Virus record (IMG/VR): IMGVR_UViG_3300048582_000239
Coordinates: 1-31,706 of that record
Length of the DNA stretch: 31,706 nucleotides
DNA from: a virus
Direction: 5' to 3' (one strand)
Every line of letters starts with the position of its first letter. Position 1 is the first letter of the stretch. A program made the position numbers and the translations under genes. Below the pieces are notes generated by a model, which worked only from the letters and a program-made list of their open reading frames with translations, did not search any database and had not been told where the DNA came from. Shown here piece after piece: positions 1 to 7,164 of this stretch.

Positions 1-156
1 AAATTCAAAAACAGACTTACTGACTTTGAAAATAATTGGAGCAGTATTTTTCCAATTGAAGAAGATAAATTTTATCAAGAAGGTGTTGCTAAATTACAAC
101 GATTAGAATCAGAATTAATTGAACTTCAAAAAAATTATAATCATGAAAACATTTGA
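1..156 (+). CDS. 3' end of an unidentified gene cut by the left window edge
   Basis: Frame 1 is open from the first base to a TGA at 154-156, giving the last 51 residues of a protein whose start lies outside the window. The tail is charged and probably helical, with a Leu/Glu/Lys-rich stretch near the end (KLQRLESELIELQKN) that looks like a short coiled coil. The next gene starts at 143, inside this frame, so the two overlap by 14 bases in the style of the other genes in this block. The visible part shows no catalytic motif and no function can be given. It is supported by the open frame, the overlap and the coding-like composition. Confidence 0.6.
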   Translation, partial: KFKNRLTDFENNWSSIFPIEEDKFYQEGVAKLQRLESELIELQKNYNHENI

Positions 157-460
157 CGAGTTAATGAAAGAAGATCCAACGTATCTAATTGATATGTATT
201 TGGAATATCTACACAGCGGACAATCCATAGAAGAATTTGCTTTTGGATACGACCTCCACCAAGAACATGCTGAAAAAGTTTTGGTTTATTCAAAGAAACT
301 TTACAACGGCAAGATTACTAAAGAAGCTTTGGAAAAAGAACTTCTTAAAGAAGGATACAAGTATGAATTGATTTCAAAATTTTTAGTTCAAGATTTTGAT
401 ATTGATTTAAGCTTTCGACATAACAAAGAATATTTTATGCTTTGGAAAAATGGATTTTAG
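143..460 (+). CDS. Small protein of unknown function (105 aa)
   Basis: I place the start at the ATG at 143, which begins MKTFDELMKEDP; a TTG eight codons upstream (119) is possible but is not needed. The protein is soluble-looking, acidic and helical, with an early Asp/Glu-rich section (about residues 5-35) and a Lys/Glu-rich middle. There is no membrane segment and no recognisable motif. It overlaps the preceding cut-off gene by 14 bases and the following methyltransferase by 11 bases (450-460), so translation of the three is probably coupled. Function unknown. Confidence 0.65.
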   Translation: MKTFDELMKEDPTYLIDMYLEYLHSGQSIEEFAFGYDLHQEHAEKVLVYSKKLYNGKITKEALEKELLKEGYKYELISKFLVQDFDIDLSFRHNKEYFMLWKNGF

Positions 461-1676
461 CGAAGAAATAAAAAGACTTTCCGGAATTGATTTGTTTGAT
501 AACGGAACCCTTGAAATGTATCACGGTGGTTGCTATCCTGATAAAACTTCTTTTTGCGGAGCTTGTTGGCAATACTTAAAACAAAATGATATTCCTGGAC
601 AAAGAATAATTGATTGGAATTTATTTGAAGAAGACATTGAAGATATTTTAAATGCTTTAAATCATAATAAAGCTGATAAAAATCATCCTGATTATATTTT
701 TCTCCAAACAAAACTTTCTTTGGCTAAAGCAAACAAAAGAATTGTCACTATTCCTGATTTAGTTTATACAGACATTGAATTGCTATGCTTAACATTTGAA
801 GCAGTAGGCAATAGATTAAATATACCAAAAGATATTTTCATTCCAAATTACTCTGATGTAAAATTGATAATGAAAAACTTTGATGGTGTTTACAAAAAAA
901 ATGGATTTGAATTTAAATTTCCTGCAGATCAAGTTTTAAATCGAATTCGAAATAAAGAAACTACTAACCTTAAAAAAACATTTCAATATTTTGGCACTCC
1001 AAAAAAGCTTTGCAAAATTATGTGTGAAAAAGCTTTTGATCCATACGAAAATAAAAAGCTTAAAATATTAGAGCCTTCGGCTGGACAAGGAGCAATTATC
1101 GATTCAATTTTAGAATGGTTTGAAGAAGAAGCTGTCAATACTGGATTAGATTCAATAACAGCTATTGAACTTATGGATGAAAATTATCAAGTTTTAATAG
1201 ATAAATATTCAAGTAAAAATCCACTAATCAAAATTCTGAAAATGGATTTTTTAGATTATGACAAATACATTAATCATTTTGATGTTGTAATTGCAAATCC
1301 TCCGTTTTCAAAAGGTCAGGATATGAAGCATTTTTATAAAATGTACGAAGTCTGCAAGCCTGGTGGTATTGTTGTATCAATTATGAGTAACGGATTTTTG
1401 TACAACTCAACAAAACTCTACAAAGAATTTCGTGATTTTTTACAAATACCATACGATTCTCAAACAAGAGCTGCCGCAAAAGGTGGCTCTACTTTTGTCC
1501 GAACATTAAAAAATTCAGGAGAAGAAGTAGTATGTGTTGTTCCTTTCGATTCAGGAGAATTTAAAGAGTCCGGAACTAATGTACATACAGTAATGGTTTC
1601 AATTGTAAAAAACACAATTTCAAGTTTTAAAGAATCTATAGAAATCACAAAAAATGAACAACTTAAATTATTTTAA
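450..1676 (+). CDS. DNA adenine-type (N6) methyltransferase
   Basis: A probable S-adenosylmethionine-dependent DNA methyltransferase acting on adenine. It carries motif I, LEPSAGQG (residues 207-214, SAM binding), followed by an acidic loop end (AIELMDE) and the catalytic motif IV NPPF (283-286). In this family NPPF flips and methylates the exocyclic amine of the target base. Motif I precedes motif IV. The N-terminal 200 residues do not match a catalytic core and probably hold target recognition; an early Cys cluster (YPDKTSFCGACW) could bind metal. The gene overlaps the upstream one by 11 bases and is followed after two bases by the next. A phage would most likely use it to protect its DNA against host restriction. 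The fold is well supported; adenine rather than N4-cytosine specificity rests on NPPF and is less certain. Confidence 0.85.
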   Translation: MDFSEEIKRLSGIDLFDNGTLEMYHGGCYPDKTSFCGACWQYLKQNDIPGQRIIDWNLFEEDIEDILNALNHNKADKNHPDYIFLQTKLSLAKANKRIVTIPDLVYTDIELLCLTFEAVGNRLNIPKDIFIPNYSDVKLIMKNFDGVYKKNGFEFKFPADQVLNRIRNKETTNLKKTFQYFGTPKKLCKIMCEKAFDPYENKKLKILEPSAGQGAIIDSILEWFEEEAVNTGLDSITAIELMDENYQVLIDKYSSKNPLIKILKMDFLDYDKYINHFDVVIANPPFSKGQDMKHFYKMYEVCKPGGIVVSIMSNGFLYNSTKLYKEFRDFLQIPYDSQTRAAAKGGSTFVRTLKNSGEEVVCVVPFDSGEFKESGTNVHTVMVSIVKNTISSFKESIEITKNEQLKLF

Positions 1677-1678
1677 TT

Positions 1679-2107
1679 ATGTCTAGAAAATATTTTAGCA
1701 TTAACGGTTATTGGAAAGATACCAAAGAACCATTTGAAAATTATATCGTAACTAATTACGATGATATGCAAGAAGGAAGCGAACACAATGATGAAGATAT
1801 TTTTCTTTTTGGTTACGACGAAGAAAATTTAAAAGAATCATTGAACAAAACAGATGGTGCTAACGATTTTGTTATAACTTCCTATGAACTTATTGAAAAA
1901 ACAAAAACAAAAGAAAAACTTCAATCTTACAAAGTTACTTTTACAGAAGTTTTTTGTTTTGCTACAAAAATTGTTGATATTGACCTTACTTTGGAAGAAT
2001 CAAAAATTTTCAGATTAGACATGCTTAGTAAAAGAATTGTATACACTAATACTTCAAATAACATTCATCAAAACTGGATTATATCAGAAATAAAAAAAAA
2101 TGTTTAA
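1679..2107 (+). CDS. Phage protein of unknown function (142 aa)
   Basis: It begins two bases after the methyltransferase stop. The N-terminal half (roughly residues 6-70) is rich in aromatic and acidic residues, with a pattern SINGYWKD ... YIVTNYDD ... EDIFLFGY, then a Ser/Thr/Tyr-containing strand (FVITSYE). This resembles a family of small uncharacterised proteins common in Bacteroidota phages, judged from memory of the pattern and not from a search. The C-terminal half is mixed alpha/beta with no catalytic residues I can identify, and there is no signal peptide or membrane segment. The gene is followed by 62 bases of non-coding leader before the secreted protein at 2170. Confidence 0.7.
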   Translation: MSRKYFSINGYWKDTKEPFENYIVTNYDDMQEGSEHNDEDIFLFGYDEENLKESLNKTDGANDFVITSYELIEKTKTKEKLQSYKVTFTEVFCFATKIVDIDLTLEESKIFRLDMLSKRIVYTNTSNNIHQNWIISEIKKNV

Positions 2108-2112
2108 ATTTG
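2105..2112 (+). promoter_or_regulatory. Possible Bacteroidota -7 box (TAAATTTG)
   Basis: TAAATTTG fits the TAnnTTTG -7 element of Bacteroidota promoters and lies about 57 bases before the ATG at 2170. It overlaps the stop codon of the previous gene. No TTG-type -33 element is visible at a suitable distance, and such 8-mers arise easily in AT-rich DNA, so this is a weak call. Confidence 0.25.
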
Positions 2113-2169
2113 AAAAAATAACCGGAAGCCGAAAAGGTTAGAGTAGGCATTAATTAAAATTTATTTACA

Positions 2170-2517
2170 ATGAAAAATTTTAAATCATTATTGTTAGTTT
2201 TCATGTTTTCTTTTGTTGCACTCTCATTCAACGTGAAAGATGCTCCTGATCTTGTAGAAGATAAAATAGAAAACGTTTCATTTGTTGAAACACAAAACGC
2301 CACAGCTGTTCAAACTATCGTTGGAACTGAAATTGTTGCAAGGACACTTTTTTGTCAAGGATTTGAAGATGGTTACAAAGAAGGCTATTGCGATGGAAGG
2401 TTTGGTTGCATTCCTCCAGTCTGTCCAGTCTGTCCAGTAACAACTATCTATGAAAGAACAGACAATTATAAAGATGGCTATAACCGAGGCTTTAAACGGG
2501 GACTGGCCGACAAGTAA
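2170..2517 (+). CDS. Secreted Cys-rich small protein with Gly/Tyr repeats
   Basis: A 115-residue protein with a clear signal peptide: MKNF, then a hydrophobic core (LLLVFMFSFVALSF, about residues 8-21). It is predicted to be exported across the inner membrane. The mature part has a Cys-rich centre (CIPPVCPVCPV, near residues 79-90), flanked by two blocks of the form DGYxxGxxxG (GFEDGYKEGYCDG before, YKDGYNRGFKRG after). The Cys-Pro-Val part is encoded by a 9-base tandem repeat. No enzyme motif is visible. An exported phage protein expressed with replication genes could alter the host envelope, for example to exclude other phages, but that is a guess. It is followed by a strong terminator, so it probably ends a transcript. 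Confidence 0.7.
   Translation: MKNFKSLLLVFMFSFVALSFNVKDAPDLVEDKIENVSFVETQNATAVQTIVGTEIVARTLFCQGFEDGYKEGYCDGRFGCIPPVCPVCPVTTIYERTDNYKDGYNRGFKRGLADK
2416..2438 (+). repeat. 9-bp tandem repeat coding Cys-Pro-Val
   Basis: The unit CCAGTCTGT occurs at 2416 and 2425, and CCAGT begins a third copy at 2434. The repeat is in frame and encodes the PVCPVCPV part of the secreted protein. Slippage here would change the number of Cys residues without shifting the frame. Confidence 0.8.
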
Positions 2518-2540
2518 ATACCATAAAAGAAATGAGAAAT

Positions 2541-2571
2541 AAAATGCTTCTAGAAATAGAAGCATTTTTTT
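2541..2571 (+). terminator. Rho-independent terminator after the secreted-protein gene
   Basis: A perfect 12-base stem (2541-2552 with 2557-2568) closes a GAAA loop and runs into a T tract (2565-2571). It lies 23 bases after the stop of the secreted-protein gene. A matching A run on the other side of the stem could also allow some termination of - strand transcripts. Confidence 0.9.
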
Positions 2572-2577
2572 ATTAAT

Positions 2578-2585
2578 TAAATTTG
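2578..2585 (+). promoter_or_regulatory. Possible -7 box (TAAATTTG) just after the terminator
   Basis: TAAATTTG matches TAnnTTTG and sits between the terminator and the ATG at 2591. Only five bases separate it from the start codon, so a transcript from here would be nearly leaderless. No -33 element is clear. Confidence 0.3.
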
Positions 2586-2590
2586 ACAAA

Positions 2591-2776
2591 ATGAGAAAAC
2601 ATTCAGCAGAACTTTTTCATGTAAAAAAGTTTTATAATTGGTGTAAAAAAAACGGACTAGATTTGTCCAAAATTGACCTTAATAGAATTGTGCCAGAAAA
2701 CATTTCTATGAAAAGCTCTTTTAAAGATAATCCTCAAAAAATAAAAGAGGTTCACAATTACAAATTTAATTCTTAA
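2591..2776 (+). CDS. Small basic protein of unknown function (61 aa)
   Basis: A short, Lys- and Asn-rich, probably soluble protein with a central helix containing KKFYNWCKKNGLDL. It is the first gene after the terminator at 2541-2571, with a possible promoter immediately before it, and is followed 11 bases later by the next small gene. There is no recognisable domain. Support comes from its position in the same-strand gene series and plausible composition. Confidence 0.55.
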   Translation: MRKHSAELFHVKKFYNWCKKNGLDLSKIDLNRIVPENISMKSSFKDNPQKIKEVHNYKFNS

Positions 2777-2787
2777 TTATTCTATCT

Positions 2788-3024
2788 ATGAAAACAAACC
2801 AAAATGTTACAATTAACTTTCGAAACTACGGAGAAATTACAATTCCTAAAGGAACTTTGTTAACCAACAAAACGGCAATGGGTATTTCAACTGAGCACCA
2901 TTTTGTTGATGAATTTGATTGGATCCCGGACGACCAAAAAATATTGCGTTCCGATGCTATTTACTACGGAATAGATATTCCAAAAGAGTATGTTCAACAC
3001 ACAAACGATGTAAGTGATGAATAA
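2788..3024 (+). CDS. Small protein of unknown function (78 aa)
   Basis: Begins MKTNQNVTINFRNYGEI and alternates short strand-like segments, then a section with aromatic and acidic residues (HHFVDEFDWIPDD). It probably forms a small beta-rich domain. There are no catalytic motifs, signal peptide or membrane segment. The last eight bases overlap the start of the next gene (ATGAATAA at 3017-3024), which suggests translational coupling. Confidence 0.6.
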   Translation: MKTNQNVTINFRNYGEITIPKGTLLTNKTAMGISTEHHFVDEFDWIPDDQKILRSDAIYYGIDIPKEYVQHTNDVSDE

Positions 3025-3241
3025 TTGGATTATATTTGACAACAACGGAATTATTGAGCAAGGAGAGCAATCCCATGTACAACTTGTATGGGATTTAACT
3101 ACACGACACATTTCAGATTTACAAAACGAGTACAGAGGAACTTATACTTCTGGTCAACTTAAAGTTAAAAAATCTGATTTGGAAATTAAAGAATGGACTG
3201 GAGATCTTAGACTTGCGGAGATAAACGAACACCATAAGTAA
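3017..3241 (+). CDS. Small protein of unknown function (74 aa)
   Basis: I choose the ATG at 3017 (MNNWIIFDNNGIIEQG) and not the GTG one codon earlier, because it gives the same ATG-in-stop overlap seen at 14780-14787. The protein has a strand-rich beginning and a charged tail (KKSDLEIKEWTGDLRLAEINEHHK). No motif is recognised. A 59-base non-coding leader follows before the helicase gene. Confidence 0.6.
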   Translation: MNNWIIFDNNGIIEQGEQSHVQLVWDLTTRHISDLQNEYRGTYTSGQLKVKKSDLEIKEWTGDLRLAEINEHHK

Positions 3242-3300
3242 ACGAAATAAAAAAAATTTTCTAAATTAATTATTCACTTAAAAACTATCTATATGAAATA

Positions 3301-4713
3301 ATGAAAGTAACAAACTACAATAAGTCTAATAGAGAGGACTTAGAAAAGTACATACTTGGCTGTATACTTATTACTGAAAACAATCATCAAGGAAAACACA
3401 ATTTAAAAAATCTTATGTTTTCTCATGGTTATTATGACACTGATTGTTTCAGTTCTGACTTTCATAAAGATTTGTACGATTGTATTCTCACTTGTTGGGA
3501 AAACGACATAGTTGCAGATATAGTGACTGTTACCGCGATAAAGCCAGTAAAGTACAAGAGCTTAACTACTTCCGAAGTAAACTTTGACCTTACCATTATC
3601 AGTTATACCAATTTGATTTCAAGCAGTGCTCATTTAGAATGGCACTTGTTTATTTTGAAGCAGTACATCTGGATGGATTTTTGGAACAAACTTGCCAACG
3701 ACATTGAAGGGAATTACTGGGAAAACAGAGACGTTGTTATATTCAATCAGAATTTTCTAGACAGATTTAATAATCTTGACAAACGGCTAACTGGAGGATT
3801 AAATTCTAGTTCAGGGCCACAAACGTTAGGAGACAAGATCAAAGAAGATTACGAAAAAATGAAAGCCGGAGGACAAATTGGTTTGCCTTGGGGTATCATT
3901 GAGATTGATTTATGGAACAATGGCTTTCAACCGGGTGAGTTTCACGTTGCTGCAGGTAGGCCAGGTATGGGTAAGACAACAGTTATTTTAGCTGCTTGTT
4001 ATTACTCGGCTAAAAAGTTTCAGAAAAAAGGTATTTTCTTTTCTTTGGAAATGACAGAACTTCAAATTACAGCAAAAATTGCATGCTCTGAATTAGGACT
4101 TGATTTTCAAGATTATCGTACAGGAAGGCTTACGGCTGTTGAAATTATCAACTTAAGTAATTTTGTCAATGATTTTAAAAGAACTTCAAGTTTGGAGATC
4201 GTAGATAACTGCAGAACTATCGGTTCTATTGTTAGATACGTGCAAGAGAAAAATCCTGAATTTATCGTTATTGATTATATTCAAATAGTCAAATTAAGCG
4301 ATGAATCTTATAGTTCCAAAAAGATCGGAAACAGAGAACAAGAAGTTGCTTTTGTTTCAAATGAGCTTAATACGATTTCTAAGACGATGAACATACCGGT
4401 TATTGGATTATCACAACTTTCAAGAGGTGTTGATAGCAGACCAAATAAAAGACCTGTACTGGCTGACTTAAGAGAATCAGGTTCATTGGAACAAGATGCT
4501 GACAACGTTATTTTCTTTTACAGAGATAACTATTATCGTAAGCAACAGAATGAATATGTTCCCGAGATTGAGGAAGGAAATTTAGAAATCAATTATGCCA
4601 AAGGCAGAAATTCAGGAACTAAAAACTTTAAAGCTCATATCAATTTTGCTACATTTGAATTATCAGATGGATTTAGATATCAATCTGATGTTGGACCTCC
4701 AAGACCGCCATAA
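3301..4713 (+). CDS. dnaB: Replicative DNA helicase, DnaB type
   Basis: A hexameric ATP-dependent 5'-3' helicase that unwinds phage DNA at the replication fork. The N-terminal domain (about 1-130) has the helical pattern of DnaB (EKYILGCIL, then SDFHKDLYDCI). The RecA-like C-terminal domain holds Walker A GRPGMGKT (219-226), FFSLEM (motif H1a), Walker B VIDYIQIV (Asp325), the loop SQLSRGVDSR and motif H4 ESGSLEQDADN. At 470 residues it has the usual DnaB length, and all core motifs are intact. A three-codon mini-frame (ATGAAATAA, 3292-3300) directly precedes the ATG. The next gene starts two bases after the stop. No primase or loader is visible in the window. Confidence 0.95.
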   Translation: MKVTNYNKSNREDLEKYILGCILITENNHQGKHNLKNLMFSHGYYDTDCFSSDFHKDLYDCILTCWENDIVADIVTVTAIKPVKYKSLTTSEVNFDLTIISYTNLISSSAHLEWHLFILKQYIWMDFWNKLANDIEGNYWENRDVVIFNQNFLDRFNNLDKRLTGGLNSSSGPQTLGDKIKEDYEKMKAGGQIGLPWGIIEIDLWNNGFQPGEFHVAAGRPGMGKTTVILAACYYSAKKFQKKGIFFSLEMTELQITAKIACSELGLDFQDYRTGRLTAVEIINLSNFVNDFKRTSSLEIVDNCRTIGSIVRYVQEKNPEFIVIDYIQIVKLSDESYSSKKIGNREQEVAFVSNELNTISKTMNIPVIGLSQLSRGVDSRPNKRPVLADLRESGSLEQDADNVIFFYRDNYYRKQQNEYVPEIEEGNLEINYAKGRNSGTKNFKAHINFATFELSDGFRYQSDVGPPRPP

Positions 4714-4715
4714 TC

Positions 4716-4922
4716 ATGTATTACTTAGAATTAAGGTACAGTATCAAAGATTACGAAAAAGCTCTACCTTATATTTTAGAGATAAAAAAACATGAAATAT
4801 TTTCAAGTTGTAACGATTATTATTACTTTTGTTTTGTGCTTCACAATGCCCTTAATACAGAATATATAGATGTGTTAAAGAATTGTGGAGTTTTTTATTT
4901 TGTAATTTATTATAAACAATAG
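4716..4922 (+). CDS. Small aromatic-rich protein of unknown function (68 aa)
   Basis: It fills the gap between the helicase and the HU-like gene, with exactly two bases between stop and start on both sides, the spacing typical of this block. The sequence is rich in Tyr, Phe and Cys (NDYYYFCFVLHNAL ... GVFYFVIYY), with no membrane-length uniform hydrophobic run. No motif is recognised. Position and spacing argue that it is real. Confidence 0.5.
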   Translation: MYYLELRYSIKDYEKALPYILEIKKHEIFSSCNDYYYFCFVLHNALNTEYIDVLKNCGVFYFVIYYKQ

Positions 4923-4924
4923 AT

Positions 4925-5239
4925 ATGACCAAAACAGAATTATTAAAAGGCGTTCATGGCGACCTTAAAGCAAAAAAACTTTCAAACGATTTGCTTAAAT
5001 CTAGAAAGATTTTCAACACAGTAATTGACCACATTGTTAGTCACATTGCTGATGGTAGAACTATCAAAGTAGAAGGATTAGGAACATTCCGTTCTCAGAT
5101 GGAAAAACGAGTAAACAGCTTTGGCGATGAACAAGTGACTTACCCTCGTTTTATCATTCGATTTTCCCCTGCTATAACCCTTAAAAACAGATTAAATGCA
5201 CCTATCAAAGCGACAGAAAAACCATTTAAACGATCTTGA
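4925..5239 (+). CDS. HU/IHF-family DNA-binding protein
   Basis: A 104-residue dimeric DNA-bending protein. The N-terminal half is a helical pair, followed by the family signature TIKVEGLGTFRSQ (GLGTF at 51-55) and a C-terminal RFSPAITLKNRLN (79-91), which corresponds to the 'F.PG..LK..VN' end of HU. The beta-arm between them is short and contains the aromatic/Pro segment TYPRF. It probably organises phage DNA or assists replication-complex assembly. Its 3' end overlaps the next, possibly related, gene by 44 bases. Paired HU/IHF-like genes have been described in crAss-like phages. The family call is firm; the precise role is not. Confidence 0.85.
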   Translation: MTKTELLKGVHGDLKAKKLSNDLLKSRKIFNTVIDHIVSHIADGRTIKVEGLGTFRSQMEKRVNSFGDEQVTYPRFIIRFSPAITLKNRLNAPIKATEKPFKRS

Positions 5240-5462
5240 AAAAGATGTTTTTCAGAACTCTGATTACGATAGGCATATTCAGGAGACAGCAAACAAGTTA
5301 GGACTGTCTACTGAATTGGTTTCCGTTGTAATGAACAATTATTTAACGAATATTGTTTTAACAATGTACACCGACACATTCAAAATGAAAAGAATTATCA
5401 TATATCAATTCATTAAATTTTTTATCAAACCTTTTAAAAAAAGAAATAACACTCAATTTTAA
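5196..5462 (+). CDS. Second, divergent HU/IHF-like protein
   Basis: An 88-residue protein overlapping the HU gene by 44 bases in another frame. From about residue 28 it follows an HU-like helical pattern (IQETANKLGLSTELVSVVMNN), with a helix-turn-helix look, then a strand-like segment and a basic tail (KPFKKRN). It lacks the Gly-x-Gly-x-Phe turn of the classical family. The long overlap is unusual and a later start is possible, but no better ATG exists before residue 46. It may form heterodimers with the upstream HU protein. The relationship is inferred from pattern only. Confidence 0.55.
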   Translation: MHLSKRQKNHLNDLEKDVFQNSDYDRHIQETANKLGLSTELVSVVMNNYLTNIVLTMYTDTFKMKRIIIYQFIKFFIKPFKKRNNTQF

Positions 5463-5466
5463 TATT

Positions 5467-6594
5467 ATGGAAAATCAAATTCAAGGCGGATTTCACGTAC
5501 AATCCGATTTTCAGAAAGAGCGTAGAAACGATATTGCTATGCTTATGCAAGGTTCTAACTTAGGCGTACTTTATGCTTTAGTAGATTTAGGTACACACAT
5601 GGAAGGTTTTAATGGCGGACCACCGGAGCCAAAAAGAAAAGTTCAGGTAATTTTTGAACACCCACAATTAAAACAATTGTTTTATGTGGATGATACAGAG
5701 CCAAGATCAACTACTTCAATGTTTGATAGTACTCATAGTTTAGGAGACAAATCAAAATTGAAACAATTAGTTGATGCTGCTCATGGACGTTGTTTAACTT
5801 TAGAGGAAGCAACAAAATACGATTTATCAAATCTTGTTGGACAGACCTTTAACGTACAGATTGTACACAAACGTTCAAAAACTGATGGAAGTAAAATCTA
5901 TGCAAATATTGCAGGAGTTTATTCTCCACAAGGTTTGATCGTTCCAGTTCCATTCGAGCCTATGCTTGAAAAACATTTATTCTTTATTGACAAAGACAAA
6001 AACGGAAACGTTATAGGTAATAATTTCATGACTAAAAACTATGCAAATTTACCTTTGTTTTTGAAAAAGAAAATTTTGGCCTCAAAAGAAGCTATTGAAT
6101 ATGCTGCTAGAGGAGGACAGTTTGCCGCGGTTGAACAAACCAACGGACAACAACAAGCTCAACAAGTTCAACAGCCTCAACAACAACAAGGCCAGTATGC
6201 TCAACAACCACAGCAAGGTTTTAATCCTCCACAACAGCAAGCTCCTCAAAGAAAGTTAATCTTAAAAGATAACCGATGGACCTTAGACCAATGGCTTGCA
6301 AATAATTGGACTGTTGAAAAAATGATTGCTGACGGACATGCTTATTACGAGGAGCCGGTTGCTTTACCACAAGCTTTGCCACAAGCATTACCTCAAACGC
6401 CTCCTTTACCTACTTCTCCAGGAGCAGCTGCTTTTACCCCAAACAACGGTAATGGTCAATTAAACGAGGCTTTAGGGTTTAATCCTAATCAACAACCTGC
6501 TCAACCTCAGAATGCTTATCCTCAAACACAGCAAGTTAATCCTGCTGTTCCATCTTTTCAACCTGACGAGGAACACGATGATTTGCCATTCTAG
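5467..6594 (+). CDS. ssb: Putative single-stranded DNA-binding protein
   Basis: A 375-residue protein with a beta-rich N-terminal region (about 1-210), a Gln-rich linker (about 224-262) and Pro/Ala-rich linkers (ALPQ repeated near 300). It ends in an acidic tip, EEHDDLPF. An acidic C-terminus ending in DDLPF is the classic SSB tail that recruits replication and repair partners, and the Gln/Pro-rich linker fits too. The N-terminal domain is longer than an ordinary OB-fold SSB and I cannot identify the fold, so this may be a phage-specific ssDNA-binding protein. It lies between HU-like genes and recombination/helicase genes. Start at ATG 5467, four bases after the previous stop. Confidence 0.7.
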   Translation: MENQIQGGFHVQSDFQKERRNDIAMLMQGSNLGVLYALVDLGTHMEGFNGGPPEPKRKVQVIFEHPQLKQLFYVDDTEPRSTTSMFDSTHSLGDKSKLKQLVDAAHGRCLTLEEATKYDLSNLVGQTFNVQIVHKRSKTDGSKIYANIAGVYSPQGLIVPVPFEPMLEKHLFFIDKDKNGNVIGNNFMTKNYANLPLFLKKKILASKEAIEYAARGGQFAAVEQTNGQQQAQQVQQPQQQQGQYAQQPQQGFNPPQQQAPQRKLILKDNRWTLDQWLANNWTVEKMIADGHAYYEEPVALPQALPQALPQTPPLPTSPGAAAFTPNNGNGQLNEALGFNPNQQPAQPQNAYPQTQQVNPAVPSFQPDEEHDDLPF

Positions 6595-6596
6595 AA

Positions 6597-6995
6597 ATGG
6601 TTGAATTTATAATGATTGTAAACTCGGAATTAAAATCTGAGTTTGTTGATAAAGCAGACAGAAAAAAACTAAACAATTTTCTGTCTGCTGTTTATCAAAA
6701 GACTTTGAATAAAAAAATCAAAGTTACTTTTGAGATTTATCAAGAGGGAAAAATCACTGAAAAACAATATGGTTTATATTCTGCAATCATTCGATTAATT
6801 TCAAATGAAAGCGGAAATGAATTCTTAACTGTTGAACAGGAATTTATGCGACTGTATAAAAACAGTTTATTCGAAGTAAAAGACATGGACCATAACCAGT
6901 TTCAAGATTTTTTGGCATTTATACAACAAAAAAGTATTGATATTTTTGGTTACACTTTTACAATTAACGACGAAAGTAAAATTTATTTACACTAG
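6597..6995 (+). CDS. Phage protein of unknown function (132 aa), possibly recombination-related
   Basis: Starts two bases after the SSB-like gene (ATG 6597; a second ATG at 6612 is also possible). It is a charged, mainly helical protein. Residues from about 45 on contain TEKQYGLYSAIIRLISNESGN, then a Gln/Phe-rich helix (HNQFQDFLAFIQQKSIDIFG). The layout resembles small phage proteins of the NinB type, which help recombination by binding ssDNA, but the match is only by eye and weak. Its place between an SSB-like gene and a helicase would suit such a role. Confidence 0.65.
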   Translation: MVEFIMIVNSELKSEFVDKADRKKLNNFLSAVYQKTLNKKIKVTFEIYQEGKITEKQYGLYSAIIRLISNESGNEFLTVEQEFMRLYKNSLFEVKDMDHNQFQDFLAFIQQKSIDIFGYTFTINDESKIYLH

Positions 6996-7002
6996 CCATG
7001 AT

Positions 7003-7164
7003 ATGTATATTTATCCGGTACTTATAGCGATTTCAAAAATTGCTACAATTTGGGTTACTTCCAGAGTAGCCAAAAAAGTTTTGCTTTCATCAACTCAAAT
7101 TTTAGTCCTTATGGTAATAATTAAAATTCATAAAAACAACAGTAAGCCTAATGACAAAACATAG
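7003..7164 (+). CDS. Possible small membrane protein (53 aa)
   Basis: The 155 bases between the flanking genes contain an ATG at 7003 that opens a 53-codon frame overlapping the next gene by 14 bases. The product is hydrophobic from residue 3 to about 45 (VLIAISKIATIWV ... ILVLMVIIKI) and ends in a basic tail, so it could be a one- or two-pass membrane peptide. Hydrophobic frames arise easily in T-rich DNA, so it may equally be chance. No motif. Confidence 0.35.
   Translation: MYIYPVLIAISKIATIWVTSRVAKKVLLSSTQILVLMVIIKIHKNNSKPNDKT

Noticed and set aside
119-142. TTG start at 119 for the first complete gene
   Set aside because: The ATG at 143 gives a normal protein start and the usual short overlap; the extra eight residues have no support.
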